A stretch of DNA of 64,000 nucleotides from Drosophila pseudoobscura. Its lineage: Eukaryota; Arthropoda; Insecta; Diptera; Drosophilidae. Position numbers and translations under genes: made by a program. Below the pieces are notes generated by a model. That model did not search any database, was not told the origin of the DNA, and saw only the letters and a list, made by a program, of their open reading frames with translations. The DNA lies in assembly GCF_009870125.1 (NCBI RefSeq), contig NC_046679.1, forward strand, positions 19,096,001-19,160,000. Direction: 5' to 3'. Positions 1-11,900 of the stretch are shown here, in pieces (position 1 is the first letter of the stretch; each line of letters opens with the position of its first letter).

Positions 1-1690
1 GCACGTCACGATCAGAGAGGTGACTACCTTTTCAGTTATTTACTGACCACTCAGATTCTTATACTCGTATTAAACCTGGGAAACTACCCCAGTGTCGGTA
101 CAGCGGTGGATGCAGCCGCAAATTTGAAATAAATTAGTTTAAATTGTAAAGAAAATGAATGAAGTCGCTACCCTTAAGATCTATCGCCTAACATAGTCAC
201 ATACGCCCAAAATAATGAAGCAACATTCGCTGCAGCATAGCTTGGGGTAATAAACGAAGAGGGATTCGCAGTGTCACATTAATGAAAACGGTCGTTCGTC
301 GGTCTTTTTATTGTTCTCGTCTCCGCCGCAAGCAGCTCTGGTCCACTTCCTGTAAAGTTGGGAGATCGATATGGCCTAATTGATCGAAGAAGCTATCTGT
401 GGAGCTATATGGGCTCAGTAGAGCACAGTGATCTGCAGTTACTCACAGTCATCACAGGACACTGGCAGATCGGTCCTCCCTCTCGGATACCACCATAACC
501 TAACCTAGGCCTTTTACTCTGTACTCTGTCTGAGTCGATTATTCTACATTCTGCTTATCTTAACATACTAACACACACGCACCGCGCTTGCTGCCTTTCT
601 GTGTTGGCCACTCTGTGCTTCGTTCATCTCTCTGTAGCTAAACTGGACGTGGAAGTTCTTTTGTTGCTATTTTTATTTTTGCTTGTGATTATTTTGTATA
701 TTGTTTTACAATGCGTTCCTGCTGTGGTGAACGCTGTGGCGTTATCCGTTCGGTCGCTACCAGGCAAACGTTTATCTTCTGCTGGTTATGTGGCATCAAC
801 TAGACCCGTTTCCGACATTTACTTATAACGTATAAAAATATTGCATATGTTAAATAAATCATAAAATACATACCATACATATACATACTTATGTATATAC
901 TGAGTTAATATCGGGTATTAAAACGAAAGGAGTATATTTTTAGCAAATTTTTGCAAATTATATTAATTATTATTATAATATAGTTAATATACAATCAACA
1001 AGATTTAGTATAATATGCTTTATTGAGTCGGCTAGATTATTTCTCTAAATTGTTTCTTTTTGTTTTTATTTTATTTTTTTTTTTATTTAATTTTAGTATT
1101 CTTTGTTTTTGAAATTTCTGAATATTCCCTTATGAGCGTAGTAATTTGAAAAGCCTGAAAAAGAAATATAATCATTTAATAAAATATATATTTATTTATA
1201 TGATAGATAATATTGATTGTATGTATAAGGCAGGTTAAAGCTTAATAAAGTCTATTCAATATAAAGGACCGTTTATAGAATTAAGCAGAGTATCATCAAT
1301 CAAATCAATATTCAAATACAAAATCATATAGCTAGCACTAGGTGACCTGGCAAACATTGTTTGGCATTGGCAGCAATGTGCTGGCCAATTGTAGTCGGGC
1401 GAACGTTCGTTCTCTTTCGTAGATCAGACGCGTTTTAGTTTTGCGCTCCGAATATTTTCCATTTGTTTTGCATAAAGCTTGTTTTCATAAATAAACCGTG
1501 AGCACGCATTACATTGCATTACATTTAGTTGTTTTATCACTCTCTCCCTATCACCTCAACTTCAATAACTGTTGGTTTGGCACGCTGGTCCGATAGTTGT
1601 TTGTTCCTGCAAATCAACTACTGCAGGTTAACAAGAAAGCAAAAATAAATACTTGACACCTTTATGAAACCCTCCTGACCCGGAAGAGAG
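1..1690. other. AT-rich non-coding DNA with one LINE scrap
   Basis: No gene recognised. Around 430-490 a short plus-strand stretch (ITGHWQIG) resembles the 'GHW-IG' motif near the end of LOA-clade LINE ORF2, also present at 49.68 kb. The rest is AT-rich with no repeat structure I could match elsewhere in the window. Confidence 0.4.
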
Positions 1691-1691
1691 T

Positions 1692-2291
1692 TTGATGCTC
1701 GAACTACAGAACATAATGATCGCCACCACTTTGGCAAAAGTAAATATCATAAGTCCAGCTAAAATCGATAGTAATGATTTGGAGGCGATTTTAAATGAAA
1801 GTTCCACTAGTATCAGTGTAACCCAATTATTGGGCGCTGCCAATGTGAGGGTACTAGTTGATAAGGAGCTAATAATATTTGTAATTGAGATGGCAAGATC
1901 TATCCTTTATCTGTAAGAATAGAACTACTTTCCCTGTCGCCCATAGCGGAGTAATATTACGATTGCCGACAAAAAAAGTCACTTCTTGCAAAGGCACTCC
2001 AAATCTTACACAAATCTTACAATCTGCACGCAATCCACCGATCTGCCTCCGGTGCTAGAAGTAGATAAGGGCGTCATAGTAATTAACGGTGCCGTCGCCA
2101 TCGTGACCGTGGACAGGTGTGGCAGCGGGGACCAGAATCAACGCAACGCGACATCATACCCTACTAAGCTTGCAGTACCTACTGCCCGGCCCTGGAATGC
2201 TACAGATTTTGGCTTCTTGGGAAACTTTTCTTACGGAACTCTCCGAAATAAAACTAGGGATCTTGTCCAAATACTCAAAGCCAACGGATGA
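1692..2291 (+). pseudogene. Insect errantivirus env relic
   Basis: Two plus-strand reading frames (1692-1916, 1986-2291) read like the envelope protein of Drosophila errantiviruses of the ZAM/Idefix/tirant kind: a surface/transmembrane stretch followed by a cysteine-containing stretch with several N-x-T sites (e.g. NLT, NAT). In those retroviruses Env is a type I membrane glycoprotein. Here it is broken by a stop and frame change and lacks both ends, no gag or pol lies next to it, and no LTR was found. Non-functional remnant, opposite in strand to the myosin and just beyond its last placed exon. Confidence 0.55.
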
Positions 2292-2299
2292 GACTGTCC

Positions 2300-2761
2300 T
2301 TAAACTGCAATAAGTTGCTCACTACGGCTTAGGCAATGCGAAGGGGCACACGACCATGCGGACGTTTATTAGGTAAAAGTGGGCTGGGATTCGTCCTTCT
2401 CTCCAGCTACCGTCAGAACGTAACGTTCTGACCTAAAGGCTAACATGGTTACAACAAAAATAAAAGTAGTTTTTCGGTACGAATTGCAGGTCCAAATTGT
2501 GTGTATTTTATCCGCGTATGTATTTCCTAATGAAAGAATTAAACAAATTTAAGGTTTATGAGGTTTCTGTGAGTTCTACTGAGGACTCATGATAAGCTGA
2601 CTATTTTACACTGACTACGTTTTGGCTTGCTGTTATAGCCATATTAATTATATCCCTTATATTAAGCAGTAGACTTACACATTGCTAACTCCTAATAATA
2701 GTCCAATAATAGACCAAATAGAATGCATACATCTTTTAGTGCTCTCAGATTTTTGTCTTAC
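2300..2761. other. Non-coding, no feature seen
   Basis: Sits between the env relic and the last placed myosin exon. I searched the minus strand for the expected short C-terminal myosin exon and found no acceptor followed by a convincing FERM-ending sequence. Confidence 0.4.
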
Positions 2762-2965
2762 CTGGGAAGTGCTTAAAATCACTTTGGATTGTTTTTTTTC
2801 CGTTCCAGTAAATATCATTAATGAATTCAAGTTTGGCGAAAATGATATTATAGACTCATAGTCGTGAGTGCATAGAATATTCCTTGATCGATGCTCCAGC
2901 AAGTGAATACCTTTTTGGTCAACTGCTAACCAAAGCATTCGCGGCCAGTTTGAGGTGAAGCTTTG
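2762..2965 (-). CDS. Myo81F: Myosin exon 20 (last found): FERM-2, F3 lobe
   Basis: A 68-codon, phase 0-0 exon starting [19 protein letters not shown] and ending [12 protein letters not shown] at CAG/GTAAGA. This is the PH-like F3 lobe; family members need roughly 15-30 more residues for its closing helix. I found no such exon between 2761 and 1, so it may be outside the window or overlooked. Confidence 0.85.
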
Positions 2966-5900
2966 CTAAATTTAATAGATGAATTAATTAAATCTACATT
3001 TTTTATGATCTCATAACTTCAATTTGCTATTCTAACTTATATTATTTTCGTTTAGCTCGATCTCAGTTAATTGATAATGATATAATATTGATCTACAATC
3101 TATGCTTACTTACTATCTACAATCTATGTACTTACCATTACATCAAAGATTGTGGCGCGATGGAGAGGCCAACTTTGTATTAAATTAAGAAATGCTTTTT
3201 TTGCTTCTGCTGGTAACATTCCCCGAAGACTCTGATGATGCATAGCGACGGCTTCGTGAGGAATGTTGGGTACAAATCTTGGTGGCAAGCAGTGACTTGC
3301 AACTGCTCGATAGTCATTTAATATATCACGACAATCACCAAGTTCCAGTTGCCCCTGAAGAGCCGTTAACATAATTGCCTCCATCTCAGTTATTGGATAA
3401 CGTTCGCTTCGTAGACTATGTAGATTTTGATGGTAAAGCAACTCTTTTTCAACTGTATCATCCAAATTGATGTAATTGTCGCAAAATAAATGTTTTTTGA
3501 ATAGGAAGATATAATTTTGTTGTCGTGAACTTAAAGCATTACTTTGCTGAAATATAAAAAAAAAACGTAATATTCAATACTAATTTTTGGTAATTTTAAT
3601 ATATTTGCTAGCTAAAGCCTTAAGTGTTCTTAATATTCTCTGATTCTTTAACGCATTTTCATATTTTAAGGCTTTTAATAGGATTTGTGACGCACACAAT
3701 CGGAGTCATAGCCTATTAATAATGGCGAATATAGAATGACATGGTTGGTAACACTACGTTAAAAATTAGTACGGATCTGTAAAGAAGACGAGCGATGGGG
3801 AGCACACCAAAAACACCGCAGGCCCCTACTCCAGAAGTATAAAGCCCCTGTTGCTAGAGAGGAGCCAGGCCACGAGTCCGGAGGGGAGGAAAAGGGTGGC
3901 ATACCCAAAACGCATTCCGCATGCGATCCCGTTGCAAGGACCACCGCACTCCAACTTACTTTTTCCGTATCTCGGCCATCGGCCAGCTTACCCGCGGATC
4001 CAGCGGCGGTAGATATTCGCGGCAACACGCACTGCGAGAAATATTTGCATCTCATCGGACGTAACGGAGAATTTGGTAAGTCTTATTGGTTAAAAAAAAT
4101 TATCTCGTAAAACAAATTTGTCTACAAATATGAATATTTTATAAAAGCTTTAGATTAAATCGGTTTAAAATCGGGGGTCGGAAACGATTACACACATCCA
4201 CATTCACAACAAATCTAATATTTGCCTCTACTCTTCGATTACCGGGTATAAAAACCAAATTTCATTAAACAATTTCGGGTTGGTTCGAAGTGTAAATATG
4301 GTGTCGCAAAGTGTAATTAGACTTATAACTAATTTGATTAAAATATGACGGTCACGGAAATGTTAAAGTACTTGTTTAAAACAAAAGTCTTACCTGATAT
4401 TGTGTTCCTTGTTGTGATGTACTCCGATATTTTTCCCATTTGGCCATTACATCACAAACTTTCTCCTCTGATAAAAGACTTCTTTCTGTATTTCCTATCA
4501 CTTCATAAATGGAATAGCCCTTTGAGTTATCTTGCAGTCCAATTTTTTTTTTTATAATTTCCATTACATCATTTGCTGTAGAACTGGGCTGAAATTCGAT
4601 TGAATAATATTGGCCATCCATAAAATAAAACTTTGAGTAGCATGGCCTTCGATTAGTAGTACATAGTATCTCCTCGCAGCTTGGAGTCCACTGACGACGT
4701 CTTGTGCCTTGAGTTCTAAAAAAGCACTATAAAGTAGAAAAATTATATCAGAAATCAGGAAGTATTACAAAAAGAGAACAATCCAAATCTATAAAAAATG
4801 GGCCGTCAGCCATCTGGTGCTACAGAGGGATAAACGGATGACGAGTCGGCTTGTCACAACTGTAAACTCGGAACGGGGCACAGGCGCAAAGTGGGACATT
4901 CCGTTTCAGCCGTTTCAGCTTGCTAAATTAATAACTTCTGAACAAATAAAGATATCTTCATGAAACAAAACTGCCGCCGGCACTTCGGCAATTACCTTGA
5001 TCTGCTGACGCCACTTCGGCAATCACTTTGATCTGGCGCCGTCGTCTATTTTAGTTCTATGCTAACCCCTCTGCGCATTGGTTTGCATATCGATCTCGCC
5101 TAAATTCTATCTGGCCATAGCAAACAATCGGTTTCCGCTAAGCCACCAAAATTAAATACGAATTATAAAGATTAAACCAAATTCTCTTTTCGTTTTTGAA
5201 ACACATAGGTGCCAAAAAAGCTTGGCATCATCTATAAAACCATTGTAGATATATGTTGTAATATAAAATGTTCAATCCTTTTGGATGGATCGTTGGGGCT
5301 CAACCCTCCGATCTGTTTTATTGTGATTTCTCTTCTGTGTGTTTTACAATTGTGGTTTGGGCTTTTGTAAGCCCAAAGCCGCGGAGCTGCGCTGCCAGTG
5401 ACGCCGGCAGCGGAGCGGCAGAACTATGTGTTCTTATCTCTTATATGTTAATATGTATATGCTCAGCGCTGTTGGCAGCGAGAGCGCGAGGGAAGATATA
5501 TGTGTGTATGCATGTATATTAGTGCCGTCAAGTCATGGGAACATGCTGACGCTGCACTTGGGTCGCTCGAGGCATTCTTGAGTGAATCGTAATACGATCA
5601 CCCAGAATGTCTGGGACTTTATTGTTACGTAAACACTGAAACAAAGTGTTACAGTGTGTATTCTTTAAGTACCGTCGGTACAGTGGGTATTCGAAATAAT
5701 GAATACTTTACTTTACTTTAATATGAGCATACTACATCTCCCTCCTTTTGAAAAATAACGTAATATCATGAAGTTATTTTATTTTTAGCTTTTACTATAT
5801 ATGTATACGAGTTATGTATTCTTAAAAAGACAATTTATATATATATTTTTTTTTCTTTTTTTTTTAGTCAATTATTAGAATATTGAATTTTAATTAATAT

Positions 5901-8900
5901 TGATAAAATTTAAAAGTTATTTGAATATAAATGCGGAATAGTATATTTTTATGGTTTATATTTATGTATGGCCATACTAAAAAATTATTAATAATTGCAA
6001 ATCTTTAACCTATCCTTATGTACTTTCTGAGTTTTGTTTTTATTATCGGAGATTATGACGTTATCTCTTTCTCCGATACTTTCTACTCTATATGGTCCTA
6101 TATATTTAAAATCTAGCTTATGTCCTGTTTCATTTTTCAATAAAACTTTATCTCCTACAGCTAAATTTAAATCTTTTAACTTTAAGTCATAGAGCTGTTT
6201 ATTTTTAATTTTATGCTCCTCGAGCATAATCCTTGCTCGTTTATATGCTATTTCTAATCTATATTTACTCTCTTTAGAGTAATCATCTATGTTATATAGA
6301 GGTGCTATTCTATCTATAGTATTAAATTGAACTGGTAAGTTTGAAGTCTTACCGAAAACTAGCTCATATGGACAATAATCATGTGCCATAGAGGGGGTTG
6401 TATTAAAACAATATACGAAGTATTGCAGCCATACATCCCAATCTGATTTGTCAGCTGAGATGTATGAGCGTATGAACTCGTTAAATGTTCTGTGGCTTCG
6501 CTCCACGGTTCCTACAGTCTGGTGATGATGTGCAGTAGAAGTTATGTTTTTGATGTTTAGATTTTTACATAAGTCTTCAATTATTGAATTTTTATATTCT
6601 GTTCCCATGTCCGTAATGAACGTCTTCATTGGACCGTACTTTAGAATAAAATTTTCAAAAATAGCTTTAGCTACTGTATTTGCACTTTTGTTTCTAATAG
6701 GTATGGCAACAAGGTATTTTGTCAGGTCACATATTAAGGTGACTGCATATTCATTTCCTTGTTCTGATTTAGGAAGTGGACCGATCGTATCCACTATTAC
6801 CCTATCAAAAGCCATGTATGGTGTTTCTGTAATAGTCAATGGAGTTATTGTGTGCTTGGTTACTTTAGCTTTTTGGCATTTTGGACATTTTCGTATGTAA
6901 TTGGTTATTTCTTTAGTCATACCTTTCCAAAAATAATGTCTTTTGACCTTGGCCAAGGTTTTTGTTATGCCTGTATGTCCTCCTTGTATGGGATCATCAT
7001 GTAATGTAGACAGTATTGCTTCTTTTTCTTTTTCATTTTTAATTAGGGTCACCGGGTTGAGTAGCGCTACTCTTATTGTTCGTAATATTTTATTGCCCAT
7101 ATTTTTAAAATTATCTATTGAAATGTATTCAAAGATATTTTCCCACGGTGCCACTTTGAGTTGGCTGATTTTTTTTGTTTACCGGCTTGCGTTTCAAGCC
7201 TTTGGAAAAACTGACCTAAGTCAAGGGTTCCATTAGTATACAAATCGCTAACATCATATCTTGCAGTAATTTTTTTTTTCCATGTTTGAAAAAACATAAA
7301 TTATTATTTACATGCAAGGTCACTACTTTACGTACTTCGTCATTGTTGATGACTTCATATACGTTGGGCTTTGAAGCTTTTGTTAGAGATTGCCTAGGCA
7401 ATTCTATTTTTTCTTTTCCTGCGCAGGATTTCTGTCTACTCTGTTGCCTGGTAGTGACTTTCAGGACTTTATTCGTATTTTGTATGTTTTTTAGGTCTGT
7501 GATGGTTATTCTTGATAACGCATCTGCTACATGATTATCTTTACCCTTTAGATACTCGACTGTAAAGTCGTATTCTTCTAATTCGAGCCGCATGCGTGTG
7601 AGTTTTGAGCTAGGATTGACCATTGAAAATAGGTATGTTAGTGGTCTGTGATCCGTTTTTACTGTAAAGTGTTTACCATAGATATATGGTCGAAAATGGG
7701 TAATTGCCCAATGAATTGCTGCTAATTCCTGTTCTGTAGTACTTTTGTTACTTTCACCTTTTGTGAATGAACGTGATGCATATGCTAATGGGAGTTGGAG
7801 TCCGTTATGGTTTTGAGTTAAAACCGCTCCACATGCTTGTTTACTAGCATCGGTGATTATGCAAAATTCTTTCTGAAAATCTGGGTACTGTAACAGAGTG
7901 GGTTCCATAAGTTTATCTTTTAAATATTGGAATGCATTTTGACATTCAGTTGACCACTCAAAGGGGACATTCTTTTTACATAATCTAGTTATGTGCCGGG
8001 AATAGTCGGCGAAGTTTTTAATAAAACGTCTATAATAATTGCAAAATGCAATAAATCGTCTAGCGCTGTCCGCATCATGTGGGACTGGATAGTTTTTGAT
8101 GACGTCATATTTCTTGTCATCTGGCAAGATTCCTTTATCTGTGCATTTATGACCAAGAAAGGTCACCGTCCTGTCACGGTCGCCATGTAATATAAAATGT
8201 TCAATCCTTTTGGATGGATCGTTGGGGCTCAACCCTCCGATCTGTTTTATTGTGATTTCTCTTCTGTGTGTTTTACAATTGTGGTTTGGGCTTTTGTAAG
8301 CCCAAAGCCGCGGAGCTGCGCTGCCAGTGACGCCGGCAGCGGAGCGGCAGAACTATGTGTTCTTATCTCTTATATGTTAATATGTATATGCTCAGCGCTG
8401 TTGGCAGCGAGAGCGCGAGGGAAGATATATGTGTGTATGCATGTATATTAGTGCCGTCAAGTCATGGGAACATGCTGACGCTGCACTTGGGTCGCTCGAG
8501 GCATTCTTGAGTGAATCGTAATACGATCACCCAGAATGTCTGGGACTTTATTGTTACGTAAACACTGAAACAAAGTGTTACAGTGTGTATTCTTTAAGTA
8601 CCGTCGGTACAGTGGGTATTCGAAATAATGAATACTTTACTTTACTTTAATATGAGCATACTACAATGTATATATAGTTATAGTGTAGATATAGTTATTT
8701 TCTATAGTTCTGAGTTGTTAATTTTCTCGTATCTTCAGAATTGTGGATGCCACAGATATTTTTTCTTTTAGGAGACGGAAGGGGCAGAGCGAAATTTTGA
8801 AATAAATTTGTAACAGTGCAATGTCGCAGCAGTCTGGATATCAAATTTCGTTGCTCTAGCTCTTATAGTTTTTGATAACTAGGCGTCAAACAAGACGGAC

Positions 8901-11900
8901 GGACAGACAGACAAGGCTATAGGCTATATAACATATATACACTTTATAGATCGAAAACGTTTCCGTCTAAGCGTTACACAGATCCACTTTCCCTCACTCA
9001 TTTTGAGTATCGGGTAGAGCAAAACGGTACCCACACCCGAACCACTTTCCCTACAGCTAAACCCTGAAGTGCCAGTAACTTCCCTGATATCAAAAAATAA
9101 AGGCTGAACCGAATATTGAATTGCTACTTACGTTTTCAGCAAATCTTGCGTATTTACCCTCTTCGGACATATAGTCACTGGCACATCGTTTTAAATGGGC
9201 AATCAAGTATTTCCGAATTGATTTAATAGATGGCAAGATAACACTGCATGCTACAGATAGAAGTGCCCAATTTTTTAAATTTATTCTTGAGTTAGCATCT
9301 GGATGATCTGTTGTTTGTTTAATCAGCTGAAGATAAAGTTCGTTTAGTAAAGATTCTTTTTTCATGCATTTATCCATTATGGATTGTACAATCCGTATAT
9401 GTTCATCTTCTGCTCTTTTTATAGTTTCGCCTGTAAAGAGAGGTTAAGGTATGACTTTTTAGATTTTTTATAATTTTTGTATGCCCATTAACCAACTATA
9501 AGCGGCTAACGAATCTAGTAACTACATTACACATATGTGAATAGGCTGCCTTCTATATCCGGTAGCCTTGACTTTTTTTAGTACGACCAGGATACAATTT
9601 CCACTTCTATTTAAAAGATTGTAGTTAAATCATTGTAACACAGGAAGTGATACAAATCTCAAGAACCAAACGAGAAGAGCATGATAATTGCACCAACAAC
9701 AACTCCCACTACGCCACCTCAGTCAGAAACCTCATAACCAAAAACCTCTATAATTATACTCATCTGGGTCCTTACCTTAGTCCCCTATCACCTCAGTCTA
9801 ACTTACAGACAAATATCCTCTGATTTACACCCCGCACTACGACTCTAACGACATATCCCACTACCTCAAACAAACTGACCTCCACAAAAAAACCTCTACT
9901 TGGTCACGCATACATTGGGACCGTGGTCTTCCAATTCCCTTTTGCTCGACTGCTTTTCGTGAAGTTGAGTCATTCCAAAATTCTAGTTAAAACCAACTGC
10001 CAGATCATTTTAAAATACATTGAGTGATATATTTTACCACTTTTTCGTCATGACTGTAACGTACTCTAACCTTTACTGAAGCTCGGGAAATTTCACAGCG
10101 CTCATATGGGAAAAAGTGAGTTAATTCTCATGATATTTTCCATAGGTGCCATAGGTGACCGGAGCACGGCAACTGGAATAATCTTCTGTAGAGCACTGTT
10201 TAACGTTTATTTCAGGGACAACACCAACTTCAGGAAAATATTCGGCATTCAACGGTCGTTTTAGACCCTGAGACTTTTGATTCCGACACATTTTTTTTCG
10301 CCCATACCAATAATCGCAAGCCTATTACTATTGTACTGTAATTAGTTTTACCGTTATTTATTGACTGTCTTTAAACCTTATAATTCGGAGCTAACTTAGC
10401 GGAGGCATTATTTATAAGCTTAATAAGCGTGAGAAAAACTGTCGTATGCACAGTGAATCATATTCCTTGCGCCGTCGAGTTATGTAAACTTAACGGGTGC
10501 ACTTATGATAGCTCGAGGCATAATCGAGTGATCGTATTACGTCGCACATGAATTATGCCTGAAGCTTGATTTCACGTAAGCATAGCAACAAAGTGTACAA
10601 TGTGTGTTCATCCAAATATACTAGGTACAGTGTGTACTCTTTATGTGTGCATACTACAATACCTAATGGTGTCGGAGCAATTCATGGGACATACTCGTTA
10701 TATGTAGCTTTCTACACATTTATTTTCGAGCTCTGTGTTTGAATGTGTTATTGGTTAAATGGTTGATTTATTTTAAGACTTACCAGATGTTCCAAGTCCA
10801 GAAAAGGTTAATATAGAATCGAAAATTTGGACCATAACTGATTCGTCTTGGTCAGAAAGTGAGCTAAGACAAAACGGAATTTGTTGTTTACTAAAAGCCC
10901 AAAACGAATGTGAAAATCCTTTATATGTTTCACCATGATCTTGGACGTTATCTCTTTGCTCAGTTCTTAATTTTTCAATCCGGTGCTTTGACAGACGTCT
11001 TAGCGTGTTTCTTAAAAACCCGCCTAGCTCTTGAGGCTTTCGAACTATGTTCATGTCTATCAATTGCCTTCTGCTTATTACAACATTCTGATATAACCTC
11101 GATCTATCTTCATGGGTAGTTCCCTTATTTTTTTTTGAGCAATCGGTAATATTTAATATCCAGTTCGATAAAGAAGGACAGTACGAAATAATTAAAGAGC
11201 CGATTTCGTCTTTTTGTAACGTCTCAAAAACAAAACACTTTTGTGAATCTATCAATGAACTTCCATCACGAAATTGCTGGCCCGTTTGGTGAGTATTACG
11301 ATTAAGTGATATAGTTATAAAACTATCACTAGGATCCAACATAATTGATTCGATATCGACGTATTTAAATTGGTAAATAATAAACTTGTCCTCCGGTTGA
11401 ATAAACATTATTCCATCACAGTTAACTCCAAGAATAATATTGTTTACAAAGCTCCAGTATCCTTTGTAAATAACATTATACATTGTTGTGCCATAAAGCG
11501 GGTACTGCATTACACAACTTAAATATAGTACTTTTGCAGTTAATTCATTTCTTGATGATCCGTATTGTCTATGAGCTTGAGCTAGAATTGGTATCCAGAA
11601 TTGTTGCTCTCTAGTCTTTGATATTCGACATGGTAAAAAGTTATTGATGTCGGAATAATATTCCGGCTTTGGTTGATTCGAAGGATCTCCTAATGACACT
11701 TGAGCTTGCAGTCCAGCTAGTTGAAGAGCCACTTTTTCGCTCACAGGGAACTCGTCACTCTATAATGAAAATAAAATCACATTATTGAACATTTAATCCA
11801 ATTTTTAAATCTATCAATTAATCATCGTTACTTCCAAACAAATACCAGAATCCAATTAACTTACTTTTATTGTCTTTCTAACTTTTGTATTTTTTCGGTA

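Larger units (their letters stand above)
5257..8665 (-). mobile_element. Internally deleted Ty3/gypsy LTR retrotransposon (412/mdg1 lineage)
   Basis: Bounded by two LTRs of 480 bp that I read as identical, starting TGTA and ending TACA. They are flanked by a 4-bp target duplication ATGT (5253-5256 and 8666-8669). Next to the 5' LTR is a primer site TGGCGACCGTGACAGG, as in tRNA-Arg-primed 412/mdg1 elements; next to the 3' LTR is a purine tract AAAAGGAGGGAGA. Between them only the end of reverse transcriptase, RNase H and integrase remain; gag, protease and the RT catalytic part are gone. It lies in the intron between myosin exons 17 and 18, in the gene's own orientation. Confidence 0.95.

Noticed and set aside
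601..828. 75-codon plus-strand open frame with hydrophobic N-terminal part
   Set aside because: No ATG (starts GTG-like), no similarity, no splice context; AT-rich chance frame.
4394..4690. In-phase alternative acceptor for myosin exon 18
   Set aside because: Fits phase, but has a poor pyrimidine tract and would remove the conserved basic hinge; kept only as an alternative.
5268..5522. 84-codon frame repeated identically at 8197-8451
   Set aside because: It is LTR sequence read on the opposite strand; the duplication reflects the two LTRs, not a gene family.
6544..7236. Plus-strand frames of 118 and 97 codons
   Set aside because: They lie exactly opposite the integrase frame on the minus strand and have no features of their own.
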